DNA from: Klebsiella planticola ATCC 33531
GTDB lineage: Bacteria; Pseudomonadota; Gammaproteobacteria; Enterobacterales; Enterobacteriaceae
DNA length: 64,000 bases
Assembly (NCBI RefSeq): GCF_000735435.1
Contig: NZ_JMPP01000001.1
Span: 1 to 64,000, forward strand
Direction: 5' to 3'
Shown: positions 1-8,795 of the stretch, piece after piece
Layout of the letters: each line of letters opens with the position of its first letter
Numbering within the stretch: the first letter of the stretch is position 1
Program-made: the position numbers and the translations under genes
Notes under the pieces: generated by a model
Database searches by the model: none
Seen by the model: only the letters and a program-made list of their open reading frames with translations
Told to the model about the DNA's origin: nothing

Positions 1-6
1 TTGCAG

Positions 7-12
7 AGTCAA
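7..12 (-). promoter_or_regulatory. rRNA operon P2 promoter, -35 box only
   Basis: A TTGACT hexamer on the minus strand lies about 65-70 bp downstream of the inferred P1 start, where the second promoter of enterobacterial rrn operons is expected. Its -10 box would be beyond the window edge. Confidence 0.6.
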
Positions 13-74
13 CCTCATTTTTCAGAAGTTTTCTCTTTCAACCCGGCGGCTTGTTTGCCGTTGTTCCGTGTCGA

Positions 75-137
75 TGGAGGCGCATTATAGGGAGCCGAAC
101 GGGAATGACAAGCGGAAAAATGCATTTTTATTTCAAC
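75..137 (-). promoter_or_regulatory. rRNA operon P1 promoter with upstream UP-like region
   Basis: On the minus strand a TTGTCA -35 box (106-111) and a perfect TATAAT -10 box (84-89) are 16 bp apart. A GC-rich discriminator (GCGCCTCC) follows, with the likely start near 75. This is the arrangement of E. coli rrn P1 promoters, and the 16-bp spacer is typical of them. An A/T-rich stretch at about 116-137 would be the UP element. In E. coli rrsH lies directly downstream of gmhB, so this should be the equivalent rRNA operon, transcribed out of the window. The 16S gene itself is not visible. Confidence 0.9.
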
Positions 138-160
138 CGCTCATCTTTTGTACTTAACGC

Positions 161-727
161 CTATTTTTGCTGCTTTTTGATGGCTTCCGGCAGGTCTGCC
201 AGGCTATTCAGCACCCAGTCTGCGGCATTTTCCGCTTCCGGCGTGACCGGCTTGCCGGTACGAACCAAGACTTTAGTCCCAATAGATGCGGCGGCGGCGG
301 CCTGCATATCTTCCACTTTATCGCCAACCATATAAGAAGCAGCCATATCGATATGAAGATAGTCGCGTGCCGAGATCAGCATTCCCGGATGCGGCTTACG
401 GCAATCACAGGTTTGACGAAACTCTTCAACCGTCCCCTGCGGGTGGTGCGGACAGTAATAGATACCGTCCAGATCGATACCGCGATCGGCCAGAGACCAG
501 TCCATCCATTCGGTCAGCGTTTCAAACTGCGCTTCCGTGAACTTACCGCGCGCGATACCGGATTGATTGGTGACCACCACCAGGGCGAATCCCATCTCCT
601 TTAGCTGACGCATCGCGTCAATGACGCCATCGATAAATTCAAAGTTGTCGATTTCGTGGACATAGCCATGATCGACATTAATCGTGCCGTCACGGTCGAG
701 AAAAATTGCGGGTACTGACTTTGCCAC
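161..727 (-). CDS. gmhB: D-glycero-beta-D-manno-heptose 1,7-bisphosphate 7-phosphatase
   Basis: GmhB removes the 7-phosphate from heptose bisphosphate in the ADP-heptose pathway that supplies the lipopolysaccharide inner core; it is cytosolic. The 188-residue protein has the HAD-superfamily motif LDRDGT (nucleophile D11, acid/base D13). It also has the zinc-binding Cys/His set of the family (C92, H94, C107, C109). It stands between the rrn promoter and the divergent metNIQ operon, as in E. coli. Its stop codon borders the A/T-rich region upstream of rrn P1. Length and motifs are typical, so the call is firm. Confidence 0.96.
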   Translation of the reverse strand: MAKSVPAIFLDRDGTINVDHGYVHEIDNFEFIDGVIDAMRQLKEMGFALVVVTNQSGIARGKFTEAQFETLTEWMDWSLADRGIDLDGIYYCPHHPQGTVEEFRQTCDCRKPHPGMLISARDYLHIDMAASYMVGDKVEDMQAAAAASIGTKVLVRTGKPVTPEAENAADWVLNSLADLPEAIKKQQK

Positions 728-808
728 CGGTTTGCTCCTGATAAAGGCTAGTCTGATTAGTATCGCATGTTTCTGGAGGCAAGAAAGTGCTCATTATACA
801 GAGGCAGA

Positions 809-839
809 TTGATTTAGACGTCTGGATGCCTTAACATCC
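809..839 (+). promoter_or_regulatory. metN promoter overlapped by MetJ boxes
   Basis: A TTGATT -35 (809-814) and a TAACAT -10 (832-837) are 17 bp apart. Between them lies a perfect MetJ half-operator AGACGTCT (816-823), followed by weaker 8-bp repeats at 824-831 (5 of 8) and 832-839 (4 of 8). MetJ with S-adenosylmethionine binds tandem met boxes, and here they fill the RNA polymerase spacer. This indicates repression of metNIQ when methionine is plentiful. The binding itself is inferred from the motif. Confidence 0.82.
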
Positions 840-915
840 ATTTCATTGACAGGCATCGCCTGGACACGGCAGAAGAAAATGCCACGGCAAACGGCTAAAC
901 GATAATAAATAACTG

Positions 916-1947
916 ATGATTAAACTTTCGAATATCACCAAAGTGTTCCTGCAGGGGAATCGCACCATACAGGCTCTGAACAACGTCAGCCTGCATGTCC
1001 CTGCCGGACAAATTTATGGCGTGATCGGCGCATCCGGCGCCGGTAAAAGTACGCTGATTCGCTGCGTTAACCTACTGGAACGTCCGACCGAAGGCAGTGT
1101 CCAGGTTGACGGTCAGGAGCTGACCGCGCTGTCTGAAAAAGCGCTGACCCGCGCACGTCGCCAGATTGGCATGATTTTCCAGCACTTTAACCTGCTGGCC
1201 TCGCGCACCGTCTTCGGCAACGTGGCGCTCCCTCTGGAGCTGGATAATACCCCGCAGGCGGAAATTAAGCGCCGCGTGACCGAACTGCTGGATCTGGTCG
1301 GTCTTGCCGATAAGCATGATAGCTACCCGGCAAACCTTTCCGGCGGTCAGAAACAGCGTGTGGCTATTGCTCGCGCGCTGGCAAGCAACCCGAAGGTGCT
1401 GCTGTGTGACGAAGCCACCAGCGCCCTGGACCCGGCAACCACGCGCTCCATTCTGGAACTGCTGAAAGATATCAACCGTCGCCTGGGGCTGACTATTCTG
1501 CTGATTACCCACGAGATGGATGTCGTCAAACGTATCTGCGATTGCGTCGCGGTAATCAGCAATGGTCAGTTGATCGAGCAGGATACGGTGAGTGAAGTCT
1601 TCTCTCACCCGAAAACTCCGCTGGCCCAACAGTTTATTCAATCCACACTGCATCTGGATATTCCGGACGACTACCAGGCTCGCCTGAAGCCGACCGCGCT
1701 ACCCGATAGCGTCCCTATGCTGCGCATGGAGTTCACCGGTCATTCCGTCGACGCTCCGCTGCTCTCTGAAACCGCCCGCCGCTTTAATGTGAATAACAAC
1801 ATTATTAGCGCGCAGATGGATTACGCCGGCGGCGTGAAGTTCGGCATTATGCTGACCGAGATGCACGGCACGCAGGAAGATACCCAGGCGGCCATCGCCT
1901 GGTTGCAGGAACACCATGTAAAAGTAGAGGTACTGGGATATGTCTGA
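916..1947 (+). CDS. metN: Methionine ABC importer, ATP-binding subunit
   Basis: MetN hydrolyses ATP to drive D- and L-methionine uptake with MetI and MetQ. The 343-residue protein shows Walker [10 protein letters not shown] (38-46), the ABC signature LSGGQ (141-145), Walker B VLLCDE (161-166) and a switch histidine in LLITHE. The C-terminal part, from about residue 265, is the NIL/ACT-like domain through which methionine inhibits transport in this family. The gene is first in a MetJ-controlled operon. Its last codons overlap the metI start by 8 bp, which suggests coupled translation. Confidence 0.97.
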   Translation: MIKLSNITKVFLQGNRTIQALNNVSLHVPAGQIYGVIGASGAGKSTLIRCVNLLERPTEGSVQVDGQELTALSEKALTRARRQIGMIFQHFNLLASRTVFGNVALPLELDNTPQAEIKRRVTELLDLVGLADKHDSYPANLSGGQKQRVAIARALASNPKVLLCDEATSALDPATTRSILELLKDINRRLGLTILLITHEMDVVKRICDCVAVISNGQLIEQDTVSEVFSHPKTPLAQQFIQSTLHLDIPDDYQARLKPTALPDSVPMLRMEFTGHSVDAPLLSETARRFNVNNNIISAQMDYAGGVKFGIMLTEMHGTQEDTQAAIAWLQEHHVKVEVLGYV

Positions 1948-2593
1948 GGCAATGATTTGGCTGCTGTTGCGCGGCGTATGGGAAACGCTGGCCATGACCT
2001 TCGTCTCCGGCTTTTTCGGTTTTGTCATCGGCCTGCCGGTGGGTGTGCTGCTGTACGTCACCCGCCCGGGACAGATTATTGCCAACGCCAAACTGTACCG
2101 GACGCTGTCCGCGCTGGTTAACATTTTCCGTTCCATCCCTTTCATTATCCTGCTGGTGTGGATGATTCCTTTCACCCGCGTGATTGTCGGTACGTCCATC
2201 GGGCTGCAGGCCGCCATTGTGCCGCTGACGGTTGGCGCGGCGCCGTTTATCGCCCGTATGGTGGAGAACGCACTGCTGGAAATTCCGACCGGGCTTATCG
2301 AGGCATCCCGCGCGATGGGCGCCACGCCGATGCAGATCGTGCGTAAGGTACTACTGCCAGAAGCGCTGCCGGGTCTGGTAAATGCCGCAACCATCACCCT
2401 CATTACGCTGGTCGGCTATTCCGCGATGGGCGGAGCGGTGGGTGCCGGCGGTCTGGGGCAGATTGGCTATCAGTACGGCTATATCGGCTACAACGCTACG
2501 GTAATGAATACCGTGCTGGTATTACTGGTTATTCTGGTTTATTTAATCCAATTCTCTGGCGATCGTATCGTCCGGGCTGTAACTCACAAATAA
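1940..2593 (+). CDS. metI: Methionine ABC importer, permease subunit
   Basis: MetI forms the inner-membrane channel of the methionine importer. The 217-residue protein is strongly hydrophobic, with about five predicted membrane segments. It carries an EAA loop ([20 protein letters not shown]) that docks on the MetN subunits. The ATG lies inside the end of metN, and metQ follows after 84 bp. Length and motif match the family. Confidence 0.96.
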   Translation: MSEAMIWLLLRGVWETLAMTFVSGFFGFVIGLPVGVLLYVTRPGQIIANAKLYRTLSALVNIFRSIPFIILLVWMIPFTRVIVGTSIGLQAAIVPLTVGAAPFIARMVENALLEIPTGLIEASRAMGATPMQIVRKVLLPEALPGLVNAATITLITLVGYSAMGGAVGAGGLGQIGYQYGYIGYNATVMNTVLVLLVILVYLIQFSGDRIVRAVTHK

Positions 2594-2677
2594 CATTATC
2601 TACACCCCCTCATTCGGGTCGTCTCCGCGCGGCCCAATGACTCGTGTACACACAGACTCTTACAGAAAGGAAATAAC

Positions 2678-3493
2678 ATGGCCTTTAATTTCAAAACCTT
2701 TGCGGCAGTCGGCGCATTAATCGGTTCTCTGGCTCTGGTGGGTTGTGGTCAGGATGAAAAAGATCCGAACCATATTAAAGTCGGCGTCATCGTTGGTGCC
2801 GAGCAGCAGGTTGCCGAAGTGGCACAAAAAGTGGCGAAAGAGAAATACGGTCTCGACGTTGAGCTGGTGACCTTCAACGATTATGTTCTGCCGAACGAAG
2901 CGTTGAGCAAAGGCGATATCGACGTTAACGCCTTCCAGCACAAACCGTACCTCGATCAGCAAATTAAAGACCGTGGCTACAAACTGGTGGCCGTGGGTAA
3001 CTCCTTTGTCTATCCGATTGCCGGTTATTCCAAAAAAATCAAATCACTGGATGAACTGCAGCCGGGCTCGCAGATTGCCATTCCTAACGATCCGACCAAC
3101 CTCGGTCGTTCCCTGCTGCTGCTGCAACAGGTGGGCCTGATCAAACTGAAAGAAGGCGTTGGTCTGCTGCCAACCTCGCTGGATATCATTGAGAACCCGA
3201 AAAACCTGAAGATTGTTGAGCTGGAAGCACCGCAGCTGCCGCGTTCCCTCGACGATGCACAGATTGCGCTGGCGGTCATCAACACTACCTACGCCAGCCA
3301 GATCGGCCTGACCCCGGCCAAAGATGGTATTTTCGTAGAAGGTAAGGACTCTCCGTACGTGAACCTCATTGTTGCTCGCGAAGACAATAAAGATGCGGAG
3401 AATGTTAAGAAATTTGTTCAGGCTTACCAGAGCGATGAAGTTTACGAAGCCGCTAACAAAATCTTTAACGGCGGCGCAGTGAAAGGCTGGTAA
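2678..3493 (+). CDS. metQ: Methionine-binding lipoprotein of the MetNIQ importer
   Basis: MetQ captures methionine in the periplasm and delivers it to MetNI. The 271-residue precursor has a signal peptide ending in the lipobox LVGC, with lipidated Cys23. An NlpA/MetQ binding fold follows. A good ribosome site (GAAAGGAA) precedes the ATG. It is the last gene of the operon and is followed by an intrinsic terminator. A paralogue such as NlpA would look similar, but operon context decides for MetQ. Confidence 0.96.
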   Translation: MAFNFKTFAAVGALIGSLALVGCGQDEKDPNHIKVGVIVGAEQQVAEVAQKVAKEKYGLDVELVTFNDYVLPNEALSKGDIDVNAFQHKPYLDQQIKDRGYKLVAVGNSFVYPIAGYSKKIKSLDELQPGSQIAIPNDPTNLGRSLLLLQQVGLIKLKEGVGLLPTSLDIIENPKNLKIVELEAPQLPRSLDDAQIALAVINTTYASQIGLTPAKDGIFVEGKDSPYVNLIVAREDNKDAENVKKFVQAYQSDEVYEAANKIFNGGAVKGW

Positions 3494-3519
3494 TCTCTTT
3501 TCACCGTAATATCATGCAG

Positions 3520-3544
3520 GACGGGCTTTATGCCCGTCTTGTCA
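3520..3544 (+). terminator. Rho-independent terminator after metQ
   Basis: A perfect 7-bp stem GACGGGC/GCCCGTC with a 5-nt loop is followed by a short T-rich tail (TTGTCATTT). It lies 26 bp after the metQ stop and would end the metNIQ transcript before rcsF. Confidence 0.7.
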
Positions 3545-3601
3545 TTTATGCAAGCACCTGATTCAATAGCGCCCTGTTTGATCATTTATTGAGGAAATAC
3601 T

Positions 3602-4009
3602 ATGCGTGCTTTACCGGTCTGTTTGTTAGCACTCATGTTAAGCGGCTGTTCTATGCTAAGCAGATCTCCCGTCGAACCTGTACAAAGCACCGCAACCGCA
3701 CCGGCCAAAACGGAGCCTGCCAAACCGAAAGCAGTACGTCCGGCGCCGGTAAGAATTTATACCGATGCCTCCGCACTGGTCGGGAAGCCATTCCGCGATC
3801 TCGGTGAAGTGACCGGCGAATCATGCCAGGCCAGCAATCAGGACTCGCCGCCCAATATCCCGACCGCCCGCAAGCGTCTGCAAATCAACGCAGCTAAAAT
3901 GAAAGCTAACGCGGTCCTTCTGCACAGCTGTGAAGTCACCAGCGGCACACCAGGATGCTATCGCCAGGCCGTTTGCCTGGGTTCAGCGCTTAACGTCTCG
4001 GCGCAATGA
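3602..4009 (+). CDS. rcsF: Outer-membrane lipoprotein sensor of the Rcs envelope-stress pathway
   Basis: RcsF reports outer-membrane and peptidoglycan damage to the Rcs phosphorelay through IgaA. The 135-residue precursor has a lipobox LSGC (Cys16, followed by Ser, which favours outer-membrane sorting). A Pro/Ala-rich linker (about residues 20-48) comes next. The C-terminal domain contains the cysteines in GESCQAS, LHSCEV, PGCYR and AVCLG that form the family's disulfides. GAGGAAA precedes the ATG. The stop codon overlaps the trmO start (ATGA). Confidence 0.95.
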   Translation: MRALPVCLLALMLSGCSMLSRSPVEPVQSTATAPAKTEPAKPKAVRPAPVRIYTDASALVGKPFRDLGEVTGESCQASNQDSPPNIPTARKRLQINAAKMKANAVLLHSCEVTSGTPGCYRQAVCLGSALNVSAQ

Positions 4010-4713
4010 GTGCTTTTCAGTTTGCGCAGATAGGCGTTATCCGCTCGCCATATAAAGAAAAATTTGCCGTCCCGCGCCAGCCAGGCCTGGTCAAACATGG
4101 CGGCGGCGAATTGCATCTGCTGCCGCCTTATAACCAGGCTGATGCCGTCCGCGGCCTGGAAGCATTCAGTCATCTGTGGGTGCTGTTTGTTTTCCATCAG
4201 ACGATGGAAGGCGGCTGGCGCCCCACCGTGCGCCCTCCCCGCCTCGGCGGCAATGCGCGTATGGGCGTGTTCGCCACGCGTTCAACGTTTCGCCCGAATC
4301 CCATCGGGATGTCGCTGGTTGAACTGAAAGGCGTTCGCTGTCATCAAGATCAGGTCATCCTTCAGCTTGGCAGTCTGGATTTGGTAGACGGTACGCCGGT
4401 CGTCGATATCAAACCTTACCTGCCGTTTGCCGAAGCGCTGCCGGATGCCAACGCCAGCTACGCCCAGCAGGCGCCGCAGGCGGAGATGGCGGTCAGCTTT
4501 ACCCCTGAAACGCAGGCGCAGCTCCTCGCCCTGGAACAGCGCTATCCGCACCTTACAGCGTTCATCTGCGAGGTGCTGGCGCAGGATCCGCGGCCGGCCT
4601 ATCGTAAAGAGGAAGAAGCGGGAAAAACTTATGCCGTCTGGCTGCTCGATTTTAACGTACGCTGGCGCGTGATTCCGTCCGGTTTTGAAGTCTTTTCCCT
4701 TGAACCGCGCTAA
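4006..4713 (+). CDS. trmO: tRNA (adenine(37)-N6)-methyltransferase
   Basis: TrmO (formerly YaeB/TsaA) methylates N6 of the t6A37 base in threonine tRNA that reads ACY codons, using S-adenosylmethionine. The 235-residue protein starts with the conserved IGVIRSPYKEKFAVPRQPGL segment and contains RSTFRPNPIGMS, both hallmarks of this beta-barrel methyltransferase family. The start overlaps the rcsF stop by 4 bp, so the two are probably co-translated, as in E. coli. Confidence 0.94.
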   Translation: MSAFQFAQIGVIRSPYKEKFAVPRQPGLVKHGGGELHLLPPYNQADAVRGLEAFSHLWVLFVFHQTMEGGWRPTVRPPRLGGNARMGVFATRSTFRPNPIGMSLVELKGVRCHQDQVILQLGSLDLVDGTPVVDIKPYLPFAEALPDANASYAQQAPQAEMAVSFTPETQAQLLALEQRYPHLTAFICEVLAQDPRPAYRKEEEAGKTYAVWLLDFNVRWRVIPSGFEVFSLEPR

Positions 4714-4730
4714 TTTTATTTTCCTCTCTT

Positions 4731-4795
4731 TTGGCATCTTTGCCACACTGGTAAACTAAACCACTTTTTTTGTTTCAGGCTGGTCCCCCAGCCTG
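4731..4795 (+). promoter_or_regulatory. Probable proS promoter and leader hairpin
   Basis: TTGGCA (4731-4736) stands 15 bp before TAAACT (4752-4757), which is preceded by an extended -10 TGG. Downstream at 4776-4795 is a perfect 8-bp stem CAGGCTGG/CCAGCCTG with a 4-nt loop. It ends 30 bp before the proS ATG and has no T-run, so it is a leader structure rather than a terminator. The promoter assignment is tentative. Confidence 0.45.
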
Positions 4796-4825
4796 TTCCG
4801 ATCGTCCAAATGGAACCGTAACAAC

Positions 4826-6544
4826 ATGCGTACTAGCCAATACCTGCTCTCCACTCAAAAGGAGACACCTGCCGACGCCGAAGTCATCAGCCATCAGTTG
4901 ATGCTGCGCGCCGGGATGATCCGCAAGCTGGCCTCCGGGTTGTATACCTGGCTGCCGACCGGCCTGCGCGTCCTGAAAAAAGTCGAAAACATCGTGCGTG
5001 AAGAGATGAACAACGCCGGTGCCATCGAGGTGTCCATGCCGGTAGTTCAGCCAGCGGACCTGTGGCAGGAGAGCGGTCGCTGGGAGCAGTACGGTCCGGA
5101 ACTGCTGCGTTTCGTTGACCGCGGCGAGCGTCCGTTTGTTCTCGGTCCAACGCATGAAGAGGTCATTACCGACCTGATCCGTAACGAGCTGAACTCTTAC
5201 AAGCAGCTGCCGCTGAACTTCTTCCAGATTCAGACCAAGTTCCGTGACGAAGTTCGCCCGCGCTTTGGCGTAATGCGCTCTCGTGAGTTCCTGATGAAAG
5301 ATGCCTACTCTTTCCATACCTCTCAGGAATCGCTGCAAGAGACCTACGATGCGATGTATGCTGCCTACAGCAAAATCTTCACTCGCATGGGTCTTGATTT
5401 CCGCGCGGTACAGGCTGACACCGGCTCAATCGGCGGTAGCGCGTCTCATGAGTTCCAGGTTCTGGCGCAGAGCGGCGAAGATGACGTGATCTTCTCTGAC
5501 AGCTCTGACTTCGCGGCCAACATTGAGTTTGCTGAAGCAGTTGCGCCGAAAGCACCGCGCGCGGCAGCAACTCAGGAGATGACGCTGGTCGATACGCCGA
5601 ATGCGAAAACCATCGCCGAGCTGGTCGAGCAGTTCAACCTGCCGGTTGAGAAGACCGTCAAAACCCTGCTGGTTAAAGCAGTTGAAGGCAGCAGCTACCC
5701 GCTGGTTGCCCTGCTGGTGCGCGGCGACCACGAGCTGAACGAAGTGAAAGCAGAAAAACTGGCGCAGGTTGCCAGCCCGCTGACCTTCGCTACTGAAGCA
5801 GAAATTCGCGCCATCGTTAACGCAGGTCCAGGTTCTCTGGGGCCGGTGAATATGCCGATTCCGGTGGTTATCGACCGTACCGTGGCGGCGATGAGCGATT
5901 TCGCTGCCGGCGCCAACATCGATGGTAAACACTACTTCGGCATTAACTGGGATCGCGATGTGGCGACCCCGGAAGTTGCCGATATCCGTAACGTTGTCGC
6001 CGGCGATCCGAGCCCGGATGGCCAGGGTACGCTGCTGATTAAACGTGGCATCGAAGTGGGTCACATCTTCCAGCTGGGGACCAAGTACTCACAGGCGATG
6101 AACGCCTCGGTGCAGGGTGAAGACGGCCGTAACCAGGTGCTGACTATGGGCTGCTACGGTATCGGGGTAACCCGCGTGGTGGCTGCTGCCATTGAGCAGA
6201 ACCATGACGACCGCGGTATTATCTGGCCAGATGCGATCGCCCCTTTCCAGGTCGCTATCCTGCCGATGAACATGCACAAATCCTACCGCGTGCAGGAGCT
6301 GGCTGAGAAGCTGTATAGCGAGCTGCGCGCACAGGGTATCGAAGTGCTGATGGACGACCGTAAAGAGCGTCCGGGCGTGATGTTTGCCGACATGGAGCTG
6401 ATTGGTATTCCGCATACCATCGTGCTCGGCGATCGCAACCTCGACAATGACGATATCGAATATAAATATCGTCGCAACGGCGAGAAGCAGCTGATCAAAA
6501 CCGGCGATATCGTGAATTACCTGGTTAACGCTATTAAAGGCTGA
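4826..6544 (+). CDS. proS: Prolyl-tRNA synthetase (bacterial type, with editing domain)
   Basis: ProS charges tRNA-Pro with proline in the cytosol. The 572-residue protein has the class II catalytic core with motif 2 around [21 protein letters not shown]. An inserted editing (INS) domain of about residues 220-400 hydrolyses mischarged Ala-tRNA-Pro. Motif 3 is near [11 protein letters not shown], and the C-terminal anticodon-binding domain runs from about 470. Length equals the E. coli enzyme. A strong terminator follows the stop. Confidence 0.98.
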   Translation: MRTSQYLLSTQKETPADAEVISHQLMLRAGMIRKLASGLYTWLPTGLRVLKKVENIVREEMNNAGAIEVSMPVVQPADLWQESGRWEQYGPELLRFVDRGERPFVLGPTHEEVITDLIRNELNSYKQLPLNFFQIQTKFRDEVRPRFGVMRSREFLMKDAYSFHTSQESLQETYDAMYAAYSKIFTRMGLDFRAVQADTGSIGGSASHEFQVLAQSGEDDVIFSDSSDFAANIEFAEAVAPKAPRAAATQEMTLVDTPNAKTIAELVEQFNLPVEKTVKTLLVKAVEGSSYPLVALLVRGDHELNEVKAEKLAQVASPLTFATEAEIRAIVNAGPGSLGPVNMPIPVVIDRTVAAMSDFAAGANIDGKHYFGINWDRDVATPEVADIRNVVAGDPSPDGQGTLLIKRGIEVGHIFQLGTKYSQAMNASVQGEDGRNQVLTMGCYGIGVTRVVAAAIEQNHDDRGIIWPDAIAPFQVAILPMNMHKSYRVQELAEKLYSELRAQGIEVLMDDRKERPGVMFADMELIGIPHTIVLGDRNLDNDDIEYKYRRNGEKQLIKTGDIVNYLVNAIKG

Positions 6545-6560
6545 ACCCACCGCTAAACGT

Positions 6561-6590
6561 AAAAAGGCCCCGCATCTGCGGGGCCTTTTT
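6561..6590. terminator. Strong terminator after proS
   Basis: GGCCCCGC/GCGGGGCC with an ATCT loop is flanked by five A on the left and five T on the right. It is therefore symmetrical and could stop both proS and any transcript passing nlpE from the other side. Confidence 0.85.
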
Positions 6591-6646
6591 TATGTTGGCA
6601 ACGAGGTTCGCTGCTCCGTTTTCCGCAGCGTTTGTTTGCCGCGTTC

Positions 6647-6731
6647 GCGAGAAAACGACTTACTGGTTACACTCTTTGCCCGGCACGAAGCGAGAAAACA
6701 CTTACTGGTTACACTCTTTGCCCGGCACGAA
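6647..6731 (+). repeat. 42-43 bp tandem duplication covering the nlpE 3' end
   Basis: Two head-to-tail copies, 6647-6689 (43 bp) and 6690-6731 (42 bp), differ by one inserted G after GCGAGAAAAC. The right copy contains the nlpE stop codon (6702-6704) and its last coding bases. The left copy repeats the same codons downstream of the stop, so NlpE itself is not lengthened. Confidence 0.95.
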
Positions 6732-7400
6732 TTTACTATTTTTATCCGCCATCAGCGTTTTCACCATCTCCCCGCTATCGGGGTTGGCTTCCAGCGTAAA
6801 GTGCCCTTCTACCACCAGCAGCACCGGGCGCGTTTGCGTCCCGCGAGCGGCGGCATAATCGCGCTCAAGCTGGGCATTGTTAGCCACCGCGATCCGCTTA
6901 CCGGTCGCGCAGTCGGTGAAGGTGGCCGCATCCGCCATATAGAAATACATCCCGCGCATGGTCATCGGCGTAGTCGGCAGGCTGGCTTTGACCGATTTCA
7001 GGGTGTAGTTGAGCGTTGACTCAATGGGGTTACCTTCCCGATCGAGCATTTCCAGGGTTTCCCCCTTCGCGCGATAGTAGGACTTCTCCCCTTTGCTGTC
7101 GGTCAGGACCAGCTTATCGGCGGTCCGCGCCCAGGTCCCGTACGAGGCGAACGATGACGGTTCACGGCTGACGCCCTGGTAACGTTCGTTCATAACCCAG
7201 CTGCCATCCTTTTCGAGGAACAGCGAGGTTTCAATCCCTTCACAATCGGCGCAGGGCAAAATGCCACGCCAGCTTTGCTGCATCGGCTTCAGTTCTTCCA
7301 TCGGCGCCGGCTGTAACATCTCGACATCCGAACGATGGTTGCAGCCAAATAGCGCAAAGAGCGAACACGCTACGGCAACGGAGAGTACGATTTTCTTCAC
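6702..7400 (-). CDS. nlpE: Envelope-stress lipoprotein activating the Cpx response
   Basis: NlpE (CutF) is an outer-membrane lipoprotein that signals surface contact and lipoprotein-sorting defects to CpxA. The protein has a lipobox FGC (Cys20 from the start used here), a CxxC motif in LPCADCEG, and a conserved tail pair of cysteines (TDCATG and KECNQ). I chose the GTG at 7400 because AAGGA lies 7 nt upstream and the sequence VKKIVLS matches the usual N-terminus. The in-frame ATG at 7421 would add seven residues. The 3' end lies in a recent-looking tandem duplication. Confidence 0.92.
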   Translation of the reverse strand: MKKIVLSVAVACSLFALFGCNHRSDVEMLQPAPMEELKPMQQSWRGILPCADCEGIETSLFLEKDGSWVMNERYQGVSREPSSFASYGTWARTADKLVLTDSKGEKSYYRAKGETLEMLDREGNPIESTLNYTLKSVKASLPTTPMTMRGMYFYMADAATFTDCATGKRIAVANNAQLERDYAAARGTQTRPVLLVVEGHFTLEANPDSGEMVKTLMADKNSKFVPGKECNQ

Positions 7401-7442
7401 TGTTAATTCCTTATAATCCATTCCACCCGTTCGCCATGCCGC

Positions 7443-7856
7443 CTACTGACGAACTTTCCCCCGCAGCGCTTTGACAGAGGACTTTTGCGCCTTCGAGGCA
7501 AGACGACGCTCTTTTGACGCCCGGGTCGGCCGGGTCTCACGGCGACTTTTTTGCACTGCGGTTAATTCTTTTATTAACGCAACCAGACGGGAAATGGCCG
7601 CTTCGCGATTCATTTCCTGGCTGCGATATTCCTGAGCCTTAATGATAACCACACCCTCGGCAGAAATTAAGTGGTGACTGGCGGCCAGTAATCGTTCTTT
7701 ATAATAATCAGGCAGACTGGATGCTTTTATGTCAAAGCGCAGATGGATGGCGGTAGACGCTTTATTCACGTGCTGACCGCCCGCGCCCTGCGCGCGTATC
7801 CCGGACAAGGTTATCTCTTCATCCGGAATAACCACGCTGCGGCTAATCGTAATCAT
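7443..7856 (-). CDS. arfB: Alternative ribosome-rescue factor, peptidyl-tRNA hydrolase
   Basis: ArfB (YaeJ) releases peptides from ribosomes stalled on non-stop mRNA. The catalytic GAGGQHVNK motif (GGQ) lies near residues 23-31. A basic C-terminal tail rich in Lys/Arg ([19 protein letters not shown]) inserts into the empty mRNA channel. The ATG at 7856 overlaps the yaeQ stop as ATGA and yields MITISRSV, the expected N-terminus. An upstream GTG at 7871 gives five extra residues and is less likely. Confidence 0.93.
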   Translation of the reverse strand: MITISRSVVIPDEEITLSGIRAQGAGGQHVNKASTAIHLRFDIKASSLPDYYKERLLAASHHLISAEGVVIIKAQEYRSQEMNREAAISRLVALIKELTAVQKSRRETRPTRASKERRLASKAQKSSVKALRGKVRQ

Positions 7857-8398
7857 GCCGACGGCTGCCACGCCGTTAAATGAATTTCCAGATTATTCTT
7901 AGCGTCAGATAGCCAGATGCCGCCGTCCTGTAAAGTGGCCTGTAGCACCATTGAACGATCGGCAAAAGCGCTGAGCCTGGCGAGCTGCGCATCATCCAGA
8001 TACCAGACCGTCAGTTTGCTAAACTGCGCCATTTTGCTCTTGTTCTGCTGCCACCAGATTTCCGCTGCCCGGCTATTGTAGGCAAACAACACCACCTCCT
8101 GCGCCCGTGAACACGCTTTTTTAATCCGCCGCTCATCCGGCAAACCAAGCTCAATCCACAGGTCAACGCCGAGATGATCGTTGAGTAGCCAGAGCTCTGC
8201 CTCATCCTCTGACGAGAGGCCGCGGGTAAACTGCAGACGTTCGTCGGCGTATTTGATCCACGCCAGCAGGCGTAGCATCATGCGCTCCTGGGTTTCCGAC
8301 GGATGCTGAGCCAGCGTCAGGCTGGCATCCAGAAACTGGTTGCGATCGAGATCGGCAACGTTCACCGTAGCCTTATAAATTGTCGCTTTCAGCGCCAT
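7853..8398 (-). CDS. yaeQ: YaeQ family protein of uncertain function
   Basis: The 181-residue protein begins [20 protein letters not shown] and matches the YaeQ family, which has a PD-(D/E)XK-nuclease-like fold but no settled activity. The start is set by AGGAGA a few bases before the ATG at 8398. An upstream ATG at 8428 lacks this. It is translated together with arfB through a 4-bp overlap. Function cannot be read from the sequence. Confidence 0.9.
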   Translation of the reverse strand: MALKATIYKATVNVADLDRNQFLDASLTLAQHPSETQERMMLRLLAWIKYADERLQFTRGLSSEDEAELWLLNDHLGVDLWIELGLPDERRIKKACSRAQEVVLFAYNSRAAEIWWQQNKSKMAQFSKLTVWYLDDAQLARLSAFADRSMVLQATLQDGGIWLSDAKNNLEIHLTAWQPSA

Positions 8399-8501
8399 GA
8401 ATACTCTCCTGAAATAAATGGCGTACATTGTAGCGAAACGGGCGACAAAAGGCTGCCGGCAATCGGCGGCTCTCTTTTCATCCTGCTGATATTGCTTAAA
8501 T

Positions 8502-8516
8502 GACTATGGTATAGTC
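8502..8516 (+). promoter_or_regulatory. Probable yaeP-rof promoter -10 region inside a palindrome
   Basis: An extended -10 TGGTATAGT (8507-8515) lies about 80 bp before yaeP. It is embedded in an inverted repeat GACTAT-GGT-ATAGTC (8502-8516). No good -35 is seen, which fits an extended -10 promoter. The palindrome could be a regulator site, but no family is recognised. Confidence 0.45.
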
Positions 8517-8594
8517 ACCTTGCTAAACAGAGTGTATCTTCGTAGGCTTAAACTTGCATCCCACGGTTGAGTCAGAATACTGACAGGAGGGCAT

Positions 8595-8795
8595 GTGGAC
8601 CAATATTGTGAGTTAATACGCAAGCGGTATGCGGAAATAGCCAGCGGAGACCTAGGGTATATTCCAGATGCGCTGGGTTGCGTGTTGAAAGTATTGAATG
8701 AAATTGCGGCGGATGAGGCCCTTTCGGAGTCAGTCAGGGAAAAAGCCGCCTGTGCGGCAGCAAACTTACTGGTGAGCGATTATGTCAATGAATGA
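8595..8795 (+). CDS. yaeP: Small UPF0253 protein YaeP
   Basis: This 66-residue acidic protein ([25 protein letters not shown] near the start) is the conserved enterobacterial YaeP. Its function is unknown. Translation starts at GTG, four bases after AGGAGGG. An ATG at 8593 is out of frame. The last 14 bp overlap the start of rof, so the two are probably translated together. Confidence 0.87.
   Translation: MDQYCELIRKRYAEIASGDLGYIPDALGCVLKVLNEIAADEALSESVREKAACAAANLLVSDYVNE

Noticed and set aside
6592-6858. Plus-strand ORF with a repeated HSLPGT peptide
   Set aside because: The peptide repeat is only the translation of the DNA duplication at the nlpE end; no start signal and mostly antisense to nlpE.
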